From assembly GCF_042434395.1 (NCBI RefSeq), contig NZ_JBHLTP010000003.1, positions 1-64,000 on the forward strand: 64,000 nucleotides of DNA. Reading direction: 5' to 3'. Position 1 is the stretch's first letter. Every line of letters begins with the position of its first letter. Positions 44,888 to 54,511 of the stretch are shown piece after piece. Made by a program: the position numbers and the translations under genes. The notes beneath the pieces are model-generated. The model saw only the letters and a list, made by a program, of their open reading frames with translations, had not been told where the DNA came from and searched no databases. This DNA comes from Pontibacillus salicampi. GTDB taxonomy: Bacteria > Bacillota > Bacilli > Bacillales > BH030062.

Positions 44888-45451
44888 ATGACAAAAAAAA
44901 TGACGTTTTCGCACTTTTCTACTTATTTGTTTATTAATTTTCTGAACACTATTAAAATGGACAATAACAAAAAGGGGGAACAGTTAAATAGTGAAGAGGA
45001 TATATGGGAATGGCTTCTGCTTATGCAGGAACATGGTTTATTACAGCCTTCCCAGGTCACTACAATAAAGCAAGAATCCATCGATGTAGAAAAGGTTCGT
45101 AACTTTAGAGATGTATGCCGCAATTATTTCTACCATTTAGATAATAAACAAGAATGGATGAATATCATGATGGAGCATACAATGCAAGTGCCGCTCTCCT
45201 TTGTGATGGAACAAGAAATGGTCGCAATACCGTCGAAGGGGGGGACTATGGGGCTCATTTCTCTTCTTTCCTTTGACCTGTTGCAAAAGGAGCAGGACGG
45301 AATAGTAAGTAAAGTAAAGGCATGTGAAAACAATCAATGTTTGGCGTTGTTTGTGAATAATAAAGGGAAGAGAAAATGGTGTTCTATGGAAGTCTGTGGC
45401 AATCGTGCTAAGGCGAAAAAACATTACTATTCCAAAACCAATAAAGCTTAA
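44888..45451 (+). CDS. CGNR zinc-finger protein
   Basis: A 187-residue protein with an N-terminal ABATE-like region. A C-terminal CGNR zinc finger follows (CENNQCLALFV and KWCSMEVCGNR, four Cys), ending in a basic helix. This family is predicted to bind DNA and act as a stress-linked regulator. ATG at 44888 has GGAGG eight bases upstream. It is divergent from trxA and may control it or itself; this is inference. Confidence 0.88.
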   Translation: MTKKMTFSHFSTYLFINFLNTIKMDNNKKGEQLNSEEDIWEWLLLMQEHGLLQPSQVTTIKQESIDVEKVRNFRDVCRNYFYHLDNKQEWMNIMMEHTMQVPLSFVMEQEMVAIPSKGGTMGLISLLSFDLLQKEQDGIVSKVKACENNQCLALFVNNKGKRKWCSMEVCGNRAKAKKHYYSKTNKA

Positions 45452-45533
45452 GGAGATAGGTGCTTTGGTATAGCTCAATTACTGACGTGGTCGGATTCAT
45501 AGCATTGGAAAAGTATATAGCAGCTTACCTCAT

Positions 45534-45569
45534 AAAAAAGCAGGCTTCTCCAGGAAGCCTGCTTTTTTA
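45534..45569. terminator. Bidirectional terminator between the CGNR gene and pdxK
   Basis: A perfect stem of about 15 bp (AAAAAAGCAGGCTTC with its complement, loop TCCAG) followed by Ts lies between convergent genes. Confidence 0.93.
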
Positions 45570-45576
45570 TCTATTT

Positions 45577-46401
45577 TTATTTGGTGGTTGTAGTCACTTC
45601 AATATCTTCTTTGTGGATACCTTTCTGGTAAACTGGACCAACATATTGGTTTAATGGGAATCCTTCTTTGACGGCGCTTGTAATGAATTTTTTTGCTGAG
45701 ATAACGGCTTCCATTACAGATTTGTCGTTTGCCAATTCTGCAGTTATGGCTGCTGCATAACTGCAGCCAGCACCGTGTACGTTTGTTGTCTCAAAGTTCT
45801 CCGTCTGAATATAGTGGAATTGTTCTCCATCGAAGAGGAGGTCGGTAGCTTTCGTATCATCTACGAGCTTGCCGGCCTTAATCAGAACATGTTTAGCGCC
45901 TGACTCATGAATAATTCTTGCTGCATCCTCTAATTCCTCTACATTGGTAATAAGGCGATATCCAGCAAGTTTGGCAGCCTCAAACAGGTTTGGAGTCGTA
46001 ACAGTCGCTTTTGGTACAAGCGTTCCTCGTAAACTCTTCAAGTTTTCTGGATGAAGGACATCATCTTCTCCTTTACAAACCATAACAGGATCAATCACTG
46101 CAGGGACTTTGGTTTCATCTATTACCTCAGCAGCTCGAGCAATAATATCCGGAGATCCCAACATACCTGTTTTTAATGCATCTAGCTGTAATGAAAGTGC
46201 CGTTTTTAACTGTTCATTAACGGTGTTTAACTCCATTGGAAAGACATTATGTGCCCAGCCGTTTTGCGGATCCATTGCAACAACAGTGCTTAGTGAAGAT
46301 ATACCATACACTCCATGCTCATGGAACGTTTTTAAATCTGCCTGGATACCAGCTCCTCCGCTACTATCAGACCCAGCAATTGTAAGAACTCTTTTTCTCA
46401 T
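45577..46401 (-). CDS. pdxK: Pyridoxine/hydroxymethylpyrimidine kinase
   Basis: A 274-residue ribokinase-fold kinase of the ThiD/PdxK type. Signatures are TIAGSDSSGGAGIQADLKTF (about 6-25), VIDPVMVCKG and the anion-hole/catalytic TTNVHGAGCSYAAAI. It most resembles B. subtilis PdxK (YwdB) in ending with ESFPLNQYVGP-like residues, here EGFPLNQYVGP. It therefore probably phosphorylates pyridoxine or pyridoxal, but HMP kinase activity is an alternative. GAAGGGG precedes the ATG. Confidence 0.87.
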   Translation of the reverse strand: MRKRVLTIAGSDSSGGAGIQADLKTFHEHGVYGISSLSTVVAMDPQNGWAHNVFPMELNTVNEQLKTALSLQLDALKTGMLGSPDIIARAAEVIDETKVPAVIDPVMVCKGEDDVLHPENLKSLRGTLVPKATVTTPNLFEAAKLAGYRLITNVEELEDAARIIHESGAKHVLIKAGKLVDDTKATDLLFDGEQFHYIQTENFETTNVHGAGCSYAAAITAELANDKSVMEAVISAKKFITSAVKEGFPLNQYVGPVYQKGIHKEDIEVTTTTK

Positions 46402-46592
46402 CTTATCATTCCCCTTCCATCTACAATCTTCTCTCTGATTAGAGACTTTATCCTATTTTAACGGGTTTTGTCATATTTTAAAACAAAAAGCTATTTTTCC
46501 TTTCTCTTACAGGGAAAAAAGCATAATAAAAAAATGCTGTATTAGAAATATGGAAATGAGAAGTCCGATAGGAAGTTTATTAGGGTCAATAA

Positions 46593-46624
46593 AAAAACGC
46601 AGGAAGGAATATCCTGCGTTTTTA
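46593..46624 (-). terminator. Terminator of the penicillin-binding protein gene
   Basis: The stem AAAAACGCAGGA (46593-46604) with its complement (46612-46623) and A/T flanks lies just past the PBP stop on the minus strand. Confidence 0.9.
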
Positions 46625-46644
46625 CAAATTATTTGTATTCTTCT

Positions 46645-49600
46645 TTAGCTGTCGCCTTCATTTGTATTGTTTTCATTACTGGAACTATTATTAGAGTTAT
46701 CGTTCTCTGAATTTCCGCTATTCTCTCCGTTGCCATTGTTATTCCCTGAGCTATTGGAGTCATCAGAGTTGTTAGAACCTCCAGAATCCCCAGAGTTATT
46801 ATCTCCGTTATTGTTCCCGCTGTTATTACTATCCCCGTCATCATTGTTTCCATTGTCATTGTTTCCATTATTACTGGAATCACTGTTATTGTCATTATTA
46901 TTGTTGGAGTCATTGTTACTATTGTTGTTGTCGTTGTTATTATTTTGCTTATCGGAACTATTGTCTTTTGGTTTATCAGGGGTGAAGTCGCCAACTTTAG
47001 ATACGGAAGAAGCGCCTGATTCTCTGCCAAAGTAGTCCACTGCTTTTACCATATAAACACCTTGTCCGGAAGCTCCAAGAGAAGTACCAGTTGTGCTGCC
47101 TATCTTATTAAAGGATCCTCCTGGTGAAGCTGCTTTATACACTCTATATCCTACAACGTCAGAACTTCCTGATGGAGACCAGCTTATAGAACCACCACTG
47201 ACATTGACACCACCAGGAGCAGCTGGTGCTTTGCCATCATCCGGTGGAGTAGAATCGGAAGGTACACCGATATCTGCCCATCGACTATTATTTGGAACAA
47301 GCTGGGATAAATCATTCAATTTATCGTATCCATTTGCTTTTAACCATTCTGGGTTGAAATAGATACCGTTATCGGAAGTGAATTCTTTAGGTGTTGAATC
47401 CCCTGCTACATAAGATGTGTCGCCTACTTTCACGTAGGATGCACTGATTAAGCTATTATCCTTTTTGGATGGAGCGTGTCCTGCAGCGTAAATATCGCTT
47501 TTAACCAGTCCAAGGTCAGCACATAACTGAGTTGGTGCAAGGCCTGAGGAAGCACAATAGGAACTTGAAACTATTCCCCCTGGACTATTGAAGCCTTTGT
47601 CTGGAACCATTAAGTCCGGATTAATATCAGAAGCTGCATTAACCACTTGAGACCATAGCTTCACATTTCGATTACTATACCCAAGCCCGCAGCTCGAACA
47701 GGTTAGGTCAATATTGTGATCGTAGCCCATCCACATTCCCATGGTCACATTAGGGTTAGTTGCTACAAACCACGTATCATATTTATCATTGGATGTACCA
47801 GTCTTACCAGCCCAATCCACGCCAGAATACTTTAACTGAGACTTAGCATAGGTTGCTGTTCCATAGTCTATTACATCCCTCATCATGTCTAATGTCAGGT
47901 AGGATGTTTGTGGGCTGAACACTTTCGTTTTTTTCGTTTCGTGCTCATATATTACATTGCCGTCAGCATCCTCGATCTTATCAATCATATAGGCATCTAC
48001 AAACTCTCCCATATTGCCAAAGGTTGCATAAGCATTCGTATTCTCTTCTATTGTTACGCCATTGGTCAATCCACCTAGAGCCATAGAGAGGTTTGTTTTG
48101 TCACCTTCTGTAAGAGAAGTGAAGCCCATTTTCTCCAGATAAGAGGTAGGGTTCTGATTCACTATATCTGCGTACGTTCTTGCAGCTGGAACATTATACG
48201 ATTTGGCTAGTGCATTTCGGATAGAGGTTAAACCATGGTACCTTAAGGAATAGTTTGTTGGTGACCACATCTCACCTCCGGCACGGAAGCTTGTATTAAT
48301 GTCTGCAACTACAGACCCTGGTTGGATAGTTCCTAATTCAATTCCTGGTGCATAAACCAATAAAGGCTTCATCGTACTCCCATTTTGACGAAGTGCTGAG
48401 GTTGCGTGATTAAGTTGCTGGCGTTCAAAATCACGACCACCAATAAAACTAATGATTTTACCTGTGCTATTTTCCATTAACAGACCGCCAACCTCAACAG
48501 GTTCGGTAATAGTTTCAACTTTACCGTCAGCATTGGTTATCTGCTTAGACTTCTTAGGTCCATATAATGTGTACTGGTCTTTTAATTGTTGCATTTTATC
48601 GTATATGTTTTTATCAATGGTTGTCTTTACTTTATAACCACTACTGCGCAGGTTTCGATCCGCTAATTCTTCATATTGTTCCTTTAAGGAGCTATTGTTG
48701 CTTAAATCCTTTTCTGTGTATCCGTCTTGTTTCGCTAATTCTGTTGTAAGTATATCCTTTGCCCTTTTCTCAATTTCGAATGTTAGGAAAGGATATTCTT
48801 GTATAGAGGAAGGTTCTGGCTTTGCGAAATCCTTCGTTACATCGTAACTTTTAGCCTTCTTAAATTCAGCCTCCGTAATCATATCTGATTCATGCATACG
48901 ATTTAGAACGGTGTTCATTCTTTCAAATGCAGGTTGAAGCCCTCCTTTATTCTTTACCTTGCCATCATTAGTAAATGGAGTGTAGGCGTATGGGCTTTGT
49001 GGCAGACCTGCTATAAAGGCAGATTGGGCAACGTTTAAATCTTTTGCACTTTTGTCGAAGATACCTTGCGCTGCTGCTTCCACTCCTGCAATGTTGCGTC
49101 CCGAAGCATTGCGTCCGAATGGTACAACGTTTAAGTATGCTTCCAGTATTTCCTCTTTATCAAAGAAACGCTCTAGACGCATCGCAAGTAAAATTTCTTT
49201 CGCTTTTCTTTCAAAGGAAACTTCATTTGTGAGGATTTGGTTCTTGATTAGTTGCTGAGTGAGCGTACTACCGCCTGTTTTAGTGCTGGCGTTAGTAACT
49301 TCTTGGAAGATAGCTCTAAGAATAGCCTTTGGAACTATTCCTTTGTGCGTTTCAAAATATTCATCCTCTGTAGCTATAACAGCATTCTGTAAATGCTTAG
49401 AAACATTTTTCAGCTGGACTTCTTCTCGGTATATATCAGAGCGAATTTTTCCTAAGTATTTATCTCCAGAAAAATATAGTTCGGTCGTTTCTTCATAGTT
49501 ATATATATTGTCCTTCATTTCCTCTTCAGCACGAATTGGTTCATCCTTCACCAGTGAAGCAAAGTAGCCTGCACCAATTCCTCCGGCAAAGAATACTCCA

Positions 49601-49740
49601 ATCACACCTACAATCAGGAAGAATAATATAATATTCCACGTCACATCATACGTAATACGAAATGCTTTGTGGATTTGACCTGACTTCCACCATTTCATGA
49701 ATGGAGATGGATCAGAACCGTTTTGTTGGTTGTTACTCAT
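46645..49740 (-). CDS. Class A penicillin-binding protein (PBP1A type)
   Basis: A 1031-residue bifunctional wall synthase. It has a cytosolic N-terminus, a membrane helix at about 34-60 and a GT51 glycosyltransferase with catalytic-type Glu in ATEDEYF (about 123-129). A transpeptidase domain follows with active-site STMK (about 455), SYN and KTGTS (about 645). Next come an FN3-like domain (about 845-920) and a ~100-residue tail almost wholly of N, D, S and G. Domain order and tail resemble B. subtilis PonA, but the location upstream of tyrS differs. GGGGGGAG precedes the ATG. Confidence 0.94.
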   Translation of the reverse strand: MSNNQQNGSDPSPFMKWWKSGQIHKAFRITYDVTWNIILFFLIVGVIGVFFAGGIGAGYFASLVKDEPIRAEEEMKDNIYNYEETTELYFSGDKYLGKIRSDIYREEVQLKNVSKHLQNAVIATEDEYFETHKGIVPKAILRAIFQEVTNASTKTGGSTLTQQLIKNQILTNEVSFERKAKEILLAMRLERFFDKEEILEAYLNVVPFGRNASGRNIAGVEAAAQGIFDKSAKDLNVAQSAFIAGLPQSPYAYTPFTNDGKVKNKGGLQPAFERMNTVLNRMHESDMITEAEFKKAKSYDVTKDFAKPEPSSIQEYPFLTFEIEKRAKDILTTELAKQDGYTEKDLSNNSSLKEQYEELADRNLRSSGYKVKTTIDKNIYDKMQQLKDQYTLYGPKKSKQITNADGKVETITEPVEVGGLLMENSTGKIISFIGGRDFERQQLNHATSALRQNGSTMKPLLVYAPGIELGTIQPGSVVADINTSFRAGGEMWSPTNYSLRYHGLTSIRNALAKSYNVPAARTYADIVNQNPTSYLEKMGFTSLTEGDKTNLSMALGGLTNGVTIEENTNAYATFGNMGEFVDAYMIDKIEDADGNVIYEHETKKTKVFSPQTSYLTLDMMRDVIDYGTATYAKSQLKYSGVDWAGKTGTSNDKYDTWFVATNPNVTMGMWMGYDHNIDLTCSSCGLGYSNRNVKLWSQVVNAASDINPDLMVPDKGFNSPGGIVSSSYCASSGLAPTQLCADLGLVKSDIYAAGHAPSKKDNSLISASYVKVGDTSYVAGDSTPKEFTSDNGIYFNPEWLKANGYDKLNDLSQLVPNNSRWADIGVPSDSTPPDDGKAPAAPGGVNVSGGSISWSPSGSSDVVGYRVYKAASPGGSFNKIGSTTGTSLGASGQGVYMVKAVDYFGRESGASSVSKVGDFTPDKPKDNSSDKQNNNNDNNNSNNDSNNNNDNNSDSSNNGNNDNGNNDDGDSNNSGNNNGDNNSGDSGGSNNSDDSNSSGNNNGNGENSGNSENDNSNNSSSNENNTNEGDS

Positions 49741-49820
49741 TTAACGCTCCCCCCTAAATATTACAACGAATATTATACCATAAACCGCTAAATGGAGACA
49801 TAATTCTATTCTTTATTTAG

Positions 49821-49849
49821 TTGCTTTTAGGATAAAAATATGCTATAAA
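49821..49849 (+). promoter_or_regulatory. Candidate sigma-A promoter of tyrS
   Basis: TTGCTT (49821-49826), a 17-bp spacer and TATAAA (49844-49849) lie just upstream of the T-box leader. Confidence 0.6.
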
Positions 49850-49856
49850 TTAAAAA

Positions 49857-50098
49857 CAAACATATAATGAACGTTGATAGGTTGCAGTAGTAGTATGACA
49901 TCTTTTTCAGAGAGCTGGCGGCTGGTGTGAGTCAGTAAGGTGCATAGTATGAATTACGTCCTGGAGTTTCTTCTGCCAAATCAGAAGACGGTAATAGCCG
50001 TTATATATCCGAGTGGTAACGATTAATAATTGTTGCAACAAGGGTGGTACCACGAGTCAAACCTCGTCCCTTTTTATAGGGGCGGGGTTTTTTGTTTT
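49857..50098 (+). promoter_or_regulatory. T-box riboswitch leader of tyrS
   Basis: The leader has a long stem I region. A TAC (Tyr) triplet at 49955-49957, in GAATTACGTCC, is the likely specifier. The conserved T-box AGGGTGGTACCACG lies at 50041-50054 and the terminator stem at about 50062-50087 is followed by Ts. Uncharged tRNA-Tyr is expected to stabilise the antiterminator and switch on tyrS. The leader start is estimated from the promoter. Confidence 0.93.
50062..50098 (+). terminator. T-box attenuator of tyrS
   Basis: CCTCGTCCC (50062-50070) pairs with GGGGCGGGG (50079-50087), including G-U pairs, followed by TTTTTTG and TTTTTT. It is the read-through terminator of the T-box. Confidence 0.88.
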
Positions 50099-50131
50099 TT
50101 TACAGGTGAATTTTAATAAGGAGTGAAACCC

Positions 50132-51400
50132 ATGCATATTGTAGATGATTTACAGGCTAGAGGATTAGTCAATCAAACAACAGATGAAGAGGGATTGCGA
50201 GAACATTTAAATAAGGAACAGGTTACCCTTTATTGTGGGTTTGACCCTACGGGAGATAGTCTCCATATTGGGCACCTGCTCCCGGTGCTGATGTTAAAAA
50301 GATTTCAGCAGGCAGGACACAGACCTATCGCTCTAGTTGGCGGTGGTACAGGAATGATAGGCGATCCAAGTGGAAGGTCTTCAGAGCGACAGCTAAATAG
50401 TGAAGATACTGTTAGACATTTTAGTGCACAAATAGAAAAGCAGCTGGCCAAAATTTTGGAATTTGATAAAGGGGAAAATGCTGCCGCTGCTAGAAATAAT
50501 TTGGATTGGTTAAAGGATTTAACTATCATTGATTTCTTACGAGATACCGGTAAGCACTTCGGTATAAACTATATGTTGGCTAAGGACTCTGTTGAATCTC
50601 GAATTGACCAAGGCATATCGTTTACAGAATTCAGTTACATGATTCTTCAATCCTATGATTTCATGAACCTCTTTCGTAAGGAGAATTGTACGTTGCAAGT
50701 AGGAGGAAGTGATCAATGGGGGAACATAACAGCAGGGCTGGAGCTAATTCGCAGAACCTCTGAAGAGGGAGAAAACGCAAAAGCATTCGGGTTGACTGTA
50801 CCGCTTATTACAAAGGCTGACGGCAGTAAATTTGGTAAAACAGCAGGAGGGGCTATCTGGCTAGACCCAGCAAAAACCACGCCTTATGAATTTTACCAAT
50901 TCTGGATTAACACAGATGACCGAGACGTTGTGAACTTCCTTCACTACTTTACATTCTTGTCTCTGGATGAAATCAAGCAGTTAGAAAAAGAAGTGCAGGA
51001 ACAACCGGAAAATCGTGTAGCCCAGCGCCGATTAGCAGAAGAAGTAACTCGAATGGTGCATAACGAAAACGCGCTGCAGCAAGCTCAAAAAATTACGGAA
51101 GCACTATTTAGTGGTGATCTTAAGAGTTTGACAGGTGAAGAAATTGAACAAGGGTTCAAAGACGTTCCATCTCACAATGTAACAGAAGAGGAAAAGGGAC
51201 TTATTGATTTACTAGTAGAAGCAGGAATTTCCTCCTCTAAGCGACAGGCTAGAGAAGATATCCAAAACGGTGCCATCTACATTAATGGAGAGCGTCAACA
51301 GGATATGAAATATACCATTACAGATCAGGATCGTCTTGATAAAGCCTTTACCATTATTAGAAGAGGCAAGAAAAAATACTACCTGATCACATACAAATAA
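50132..51400 (+). CDS. tyrS: Tyrosyl-tRNA synthetase
   Basis: A 422-residue class I synthetase. HIGH is at 45-48 (SLHIGHLLPV), the KMSKS equivalent is KFGKT near 233-237, and a C-terminal S4 domain starts at about 350. It charges tRNA-Tyr and is controlled by the T-box upstream. ATG at 50132 is eight bases after AGGAG; the GTG nine bases earlier overlaps that site and is rejected. Confidence 0.97.
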   Translation: MHIVDDLQARGLVNQTTDEEGLREHLNKEQVTLYCGFDPTGDSLHIGHLLPVLMLKRFQQAGHRPIALVGGGTGMIGDPSGRSSERQLNSEDTVRHFSAQIEKQLAKILEFDKGENAAAARNNLDWLKDLTIIDFLRDTGKHFGINYMLAKDSVESRIDQGISFTEFSYMILQSYDFMNLFRKENCTLQVGGSDQWGNITAGLELIRRTSEEGENAKAFGLTVPLITKADGSKFGKTAGGAIWLDPAKTTPYEFYQFWINTDDRDVVNFLHYFTFLSLDEIKQLEKEVQEQPENRVAQRRLAEEVTRMVHNENALQQAQKITEALFSGDLKSLTGEEIEQGFKDVPSHNVTEEEKGLIDLLVEAGISSSKRQAREDIQNGAIYINGERQQDMKYTITDQDRLDKAFTIIRRGKKKYYLITYK

Positions 51401-51412
51401 GAAAGATAAAGC

Positions 51413-51443
51413 AAAGTGCGAAATTATATTAATTTCGCACTTT
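51413..51443. terminator. Terminator between tyrS and the helicase gene
   Basis: A perfect 14-bp stem (AAAGTGCGAAATTA, 51413-51426, with 51430-51443) lies between convergent genes; the T-tail is weak. Confidence 0.82.
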
Positions 51444-51500
51444 GTTGTGGTGTAATGAATGATTCAAACAGGCCATTGCATAGTTGCATTCATGATAGTG

Positions 51501-53798
51501 TTATTTTCTGTTTCTTATAATTGTATAGTCCCGCCATTCTGGAGGGAGCAGGTTCTGGTACTCTTTTTGAAGGAAACGGTCATCTAGCAAGACTATGATT
51601 CCTTCGTCCTCTTCCGTACGTATTAGCCTGCCTCCAGCCTGGAGCACCTTGTTCATCCCAGGGAAGCGATAGGCGTAATCAAATCCGTTCTGCTGTCGTG
51701 TATTAAAGTAATCCTTTATAATATTACGTTCAAGCCCAATTTGAGGAAATCCTACACCAACAATAAAAACGCCATTTAACTTATCTCCCTTTAAATCTAT
51801 GCCCTCGGAAAAAATCCCACCTAGAACGGCAAAGCCAATGAGAGGGGAGGAAGGGGAAGGCTGGAAGTAATTAAGGTATTGTATTCGCTCAGCTTCACTC
51901 ATTTGGCTTTGTTGAAGCAACGTGTGTACTTCTGGGTACCGGTCCTGAAATAAATCGTATAATCTGTACATGTATTCGTAAGATGGAAGAAATATGAGAT
52001 GGTTACCCCCTTGCTGGTGTGTAAATTCGTATATTGTATGCGCAATGCTTTCGAGCGACGCTTCCCTGTCCCGGTACCGAGTAGATATAGGAAGGATATA
52101 GGAGTTAGTATGCGCAGGATTAAATGGAGAGGGTATAGCTAATTGGTAATCCTCCTCATCCGAACCAAGCATATCCCGATAATACTCCATCGGCATCAAA
52201 GTGGCTGAGAAATATATTTTAGACATAAAATCTTTTCCTGCTCTCCGTAATAGGGTAGCGGGCTTTACACATAACATTTTTACTTTTATTTCATTCTTCC
52301 ATGCTTCTACATATGTTACAAAGGCATCGTTATATAATTGACCTATTTTTTGAAATGTATTGGCGGCAAAGTAGGCATCTAGTAAACTGGAATGCTCCTC
52401 TTCTGGAAGAGATGGTTCCACTAGTTCTTCTTCGGCAGCACTTAGGAATGGTTTTACAGCTTCTAAGATGGCGGCAGGTGCTTCAACTGAAACAGGAGAA
52501 TGATCACTACCGTTATCCCATCTGCTAGCGATAGCAGTATGAACCTCTTTCGCTGCATGAGATACTGAGTCATTTGTGCCAGCATACATTTGCTGTATTG
52601 TCTTAAATGGTGAATGGAAAAGAACAGCAGAGTACATTTCTCGAGCGCGGTCTACCAAATTGTGTGACTCATCCATTAATAAAGCTGTTTTTTTCTTTCC
52701 TTCGCTGCTCATTCGTTTTAAGGCTACTCTTGGATCAAAAATGTAGTTATAGTCACCAATAATGACGTCAGCAGAATAGGCTAAGTCTAGAGAAAGCTCA
52801 AAAGGACATACACTATGCTTTTCTCCATAATGCTCAATAATTTCCTGATTCATTATATCCTCGTGTTCCAGCGCATCTAATAAAGTATCGTTAATGCGGT
52901 CAAAATATCCTTGGGAAAAAGGGCAGTCTTCCTTCGTACAGCCCTTTTCCTTAAAGCATATTTTTTCTTTCGCTGTGATGGTAACAGCTTTTATATGCAA
53001 TCCGTTACGTATCATAGAAGAAAGGGCGTCTTCTGCAAGGCCTCTTGTTACCGTTTTAGCGGTTAAATAAAATGCCTGCTCCAGCTTTTCTTCTCCCATA
53101 GCCTTAACTGCAGGAAAAAGGGTGGAAATGGTCTTTCCAGTACCCGTTGGTGCATTGGCAAAGAGGTCTTTCCCTTCTGAAATGGATTTGTATACAGCTC
53201 CTGCAAAATATCGCTGCCCCTCTCGAAAAGAAGGGAAGGGGAATTCGAGAGCTTTAGCGCTGGTTGTTCGATGATAACGGTGATTTGTTAGTAATTGTGC
53301 ATAAGGATAGAATTGCTCTAATATATGCTGGAAGAAATCTTCTAAATCAATAAGGGTATAGGAGGAACGAAAATGTTTCTGCTCGTATGTTTCAACTTGA
53401 ATATACGTTAGCTGAACGGTTATACTCTCATGTTTGTTCTGAAGGGCATATATATACGCGTACACTTTTGCTTGTGCCCAATGGACTGGATGGTCTTCTT
53501 CTAAAACGGTATCTAGTGGCTGTTGAGTAGATTTTATTTCTTCGATAATGACAGATTCATTCTGGAATAAAACTCCATCGCATCGTCCTTCAATGTGGAA
53601 GGTAATATCACGAAATGGTGTTGTGAGCTGCAATAAAACCTCTTTCTGATCCTCATACTTATATTGACTTTGAATATATTGATGAGCTTTCGTGCCCTCA
53701 GTCATTGTACTTGTACTTCTAAAACCTGTTGTTAAATCACCACTACGATATACATATTCTACAAGTGGTCTAACGGAGGTTCTGATAACTTGGTCCAT
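51501..53798 (-). CDS. Rad3/DinG-type helicase with N-terminal Cas4-like nuclease domain
   Basis: A 765-residue fusion. The N-terminal ~170 residues look like a PD-(D/E)xK nuclease: GTKAHQ (His), EGRCDG (Asp), IIEEIKST (Glu-x-Lys) and QAKVYAYIYAL (QxxxY). The rest is an XPD/Rad3 superfamily 2 helicase with Walker A PTGTGKT, Cys ligands for an Fe-S cluster (CFKEKGC, DCPF, and a later CPFE), DESH box and C-terminal QAGGRLIR motif. It likely unwinds DNA 5'-3' in repair, with the nuclease cutting ends. The family is common but poorly studied. ATG at 53798. Confidence 0.87.
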   Translation of the reverse strand: MDQVIRTSVRPLVEYVYRSGDLTTGFRSTSTMTEGTKAHQYIQSQYKYEDQKEVLLQLTTPFRDITFHIEGRCDGVLFQNESVIIEEIKSTQQPLDTVLEEDHPVHWAQAKVYAYIYALQNKHESITVQLTYIQVETYEQKHFRSSYTLIDLEDFFQHILEQFYPYAQLLTNHRYHRTTSAKALEFPFPSFREGQRYFAGAVYKSISEGKDLFANAPTGTGKTISTLFPAVKAMGEEKLEQAFYLTAKTVTRGLAEDALSSMIRNGLHIKAVTITAKEKICFKEKGCTKEDCPFSQGYFDRINDTLLDALEHEDIMNQEIIEHYGEKHSVCPFELSLDLAYSADVIIGDYNYIFDPRVALKRMSSEGKKKTALLMDESHNLVDRAREMYSAVLFHSPFKTIQQMYAGTNDSVSHAAKEVHTAIASRWDNGSDHSPVSVEAPAAILEAVKPFLSAAEEELVEPSLPEEEHSSLLDAYFAANTFQKIGQLYNDAFVTYVEAWKNEIKVKMLCVKPATLLRRAGKDFMSKIYFSATLMPMEYYRDMLGSDEEDYQLAIPSPFNPAHTNSYILPISTRYRDREASLESIAHTIYEFTHQQGGNHLIFLPSYEYMYRLYDLFQDRYPEVHTLLQQSQMSEAERIQYLNYFQPSPSSPLIGFAVLGGIFSEGIDLKGDKLNGVFIVGVGFPQIGLERNIIKDYFNTRQQNGFDYAYRFPGMNKVLQAGGRLIRTEEDEGIIVLLDDRFLQKEYQNLLPPEWRDYTIIRNRK

Positions 53799-53860
53799 AA
53801 TAAAATCCTCGCTTTGCGTACGATACCTGTCATTATATCACGGAAGGGGATAGAGTATAA

Positions 53861-53897
53861 AAAAATCCCAATCGAGAAAGTTCGATTGGGATTTTTT
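53861..53897 (-). terminator. Terminator of rpsD
   Basis: A perfect 15-bp stem (AAAAATCCCAATCGA, 53861-53875, with 53882-53896) lies 12 bp past the rpsD stop, ending in a T run on the minus strand. Confidence 0.94.
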
Positions 53898-53908
53898 CTA
53901 TATAGAAA

Positions 53909-54511
53909 TTAACGAGAGTAGTACTCAACGATAAGTGCTTCGTTAATTTCAGAAGGTAGCTCAGAGCGTTCTGGGTAACGAGAATAAGAACCTTCTAGTT
54001 TTTCTGCGTCGAATGTTAGGAATTCTGGTACGAATGTGCTAGCTTCAAGAGCATCTGCGATAGCAGAAAGCTTTTGAGATTTTTCACGTACGGCAATAGT
54101 TTGACCAGGAACTACACGGTAAGATGGGATGTTTACACGACCGCCATCTACAGTGATATGACCGTGGTTAACTAATTGACGTGCTTGAGCACGAGTACGT
54201 GCAAGACCTAGGCGGTAAACGATGTTATCTAAACGAGATTCTAGAAGAATCAAGAAGTTTTCACCGTGGATACCTTGTAGGTTACCAGCGATATCGAACA
54301 TGCTGCGGAATTGACGTTCGTTCAATCCATACATGAAACGTAATTTTTGCTTCTCTTGAAGCTGTGTACCATATTCAGAAAGCTTTTTACGTTGGTTTGG
54401 ACCATGTTGTCCTGGAGCGTAAGGGCGCTTTTCTAATTCCTTACCTGTTCCGCTTAAAGAAATACCTAGACGACGAGACTTTTTCCAAGTTGAATCAGTA
54501 TAACGAGCCAT
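53909..54511 (-). CDS. rpsD: 30S ribosomal protein S4 (uS4)
   Basis: A 200-residue primary-binding ribosomal protein, complete from MARYTDSTWKKSRRLG to the C-terminal IVEYYSR. It has the S4 RNA-binding domain (LVNHGHITVDGGRVNIPSY). It is expected to nucleate 30S assembly and, as in B. subtilis, to repress its own mRNA through the long upstream leader. Monocistronic, with its own promoter and terminator. AAAGGAGAG precedes the ATG. Confidence 0.98.
   Translation of the reverse strand: MARYTDSTWKKSRRLGISLSGTGKELEKRPYAPGQHGPNQRKKLSEYGTQLQEKQKLRFMYGLNERQFRSMFDIAGNLQGIHGENFLILLESRLDNIVYRLGLARTRAQARQLVNHGHITVDGGRVNIPSYRVVPGQTIAVREKSQKLSAIADALEASTFVPEFLTFDAEKLEGSYSRYPERSELPSEINEALIVEYYSR

Noticed and set aside
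46667..47035. Plus-strand Leu/Ser/Pro-rich 122-residue frame
   Set aside because: It is the complement of the N/D/S-rich tail of the penicillin-binding protein.
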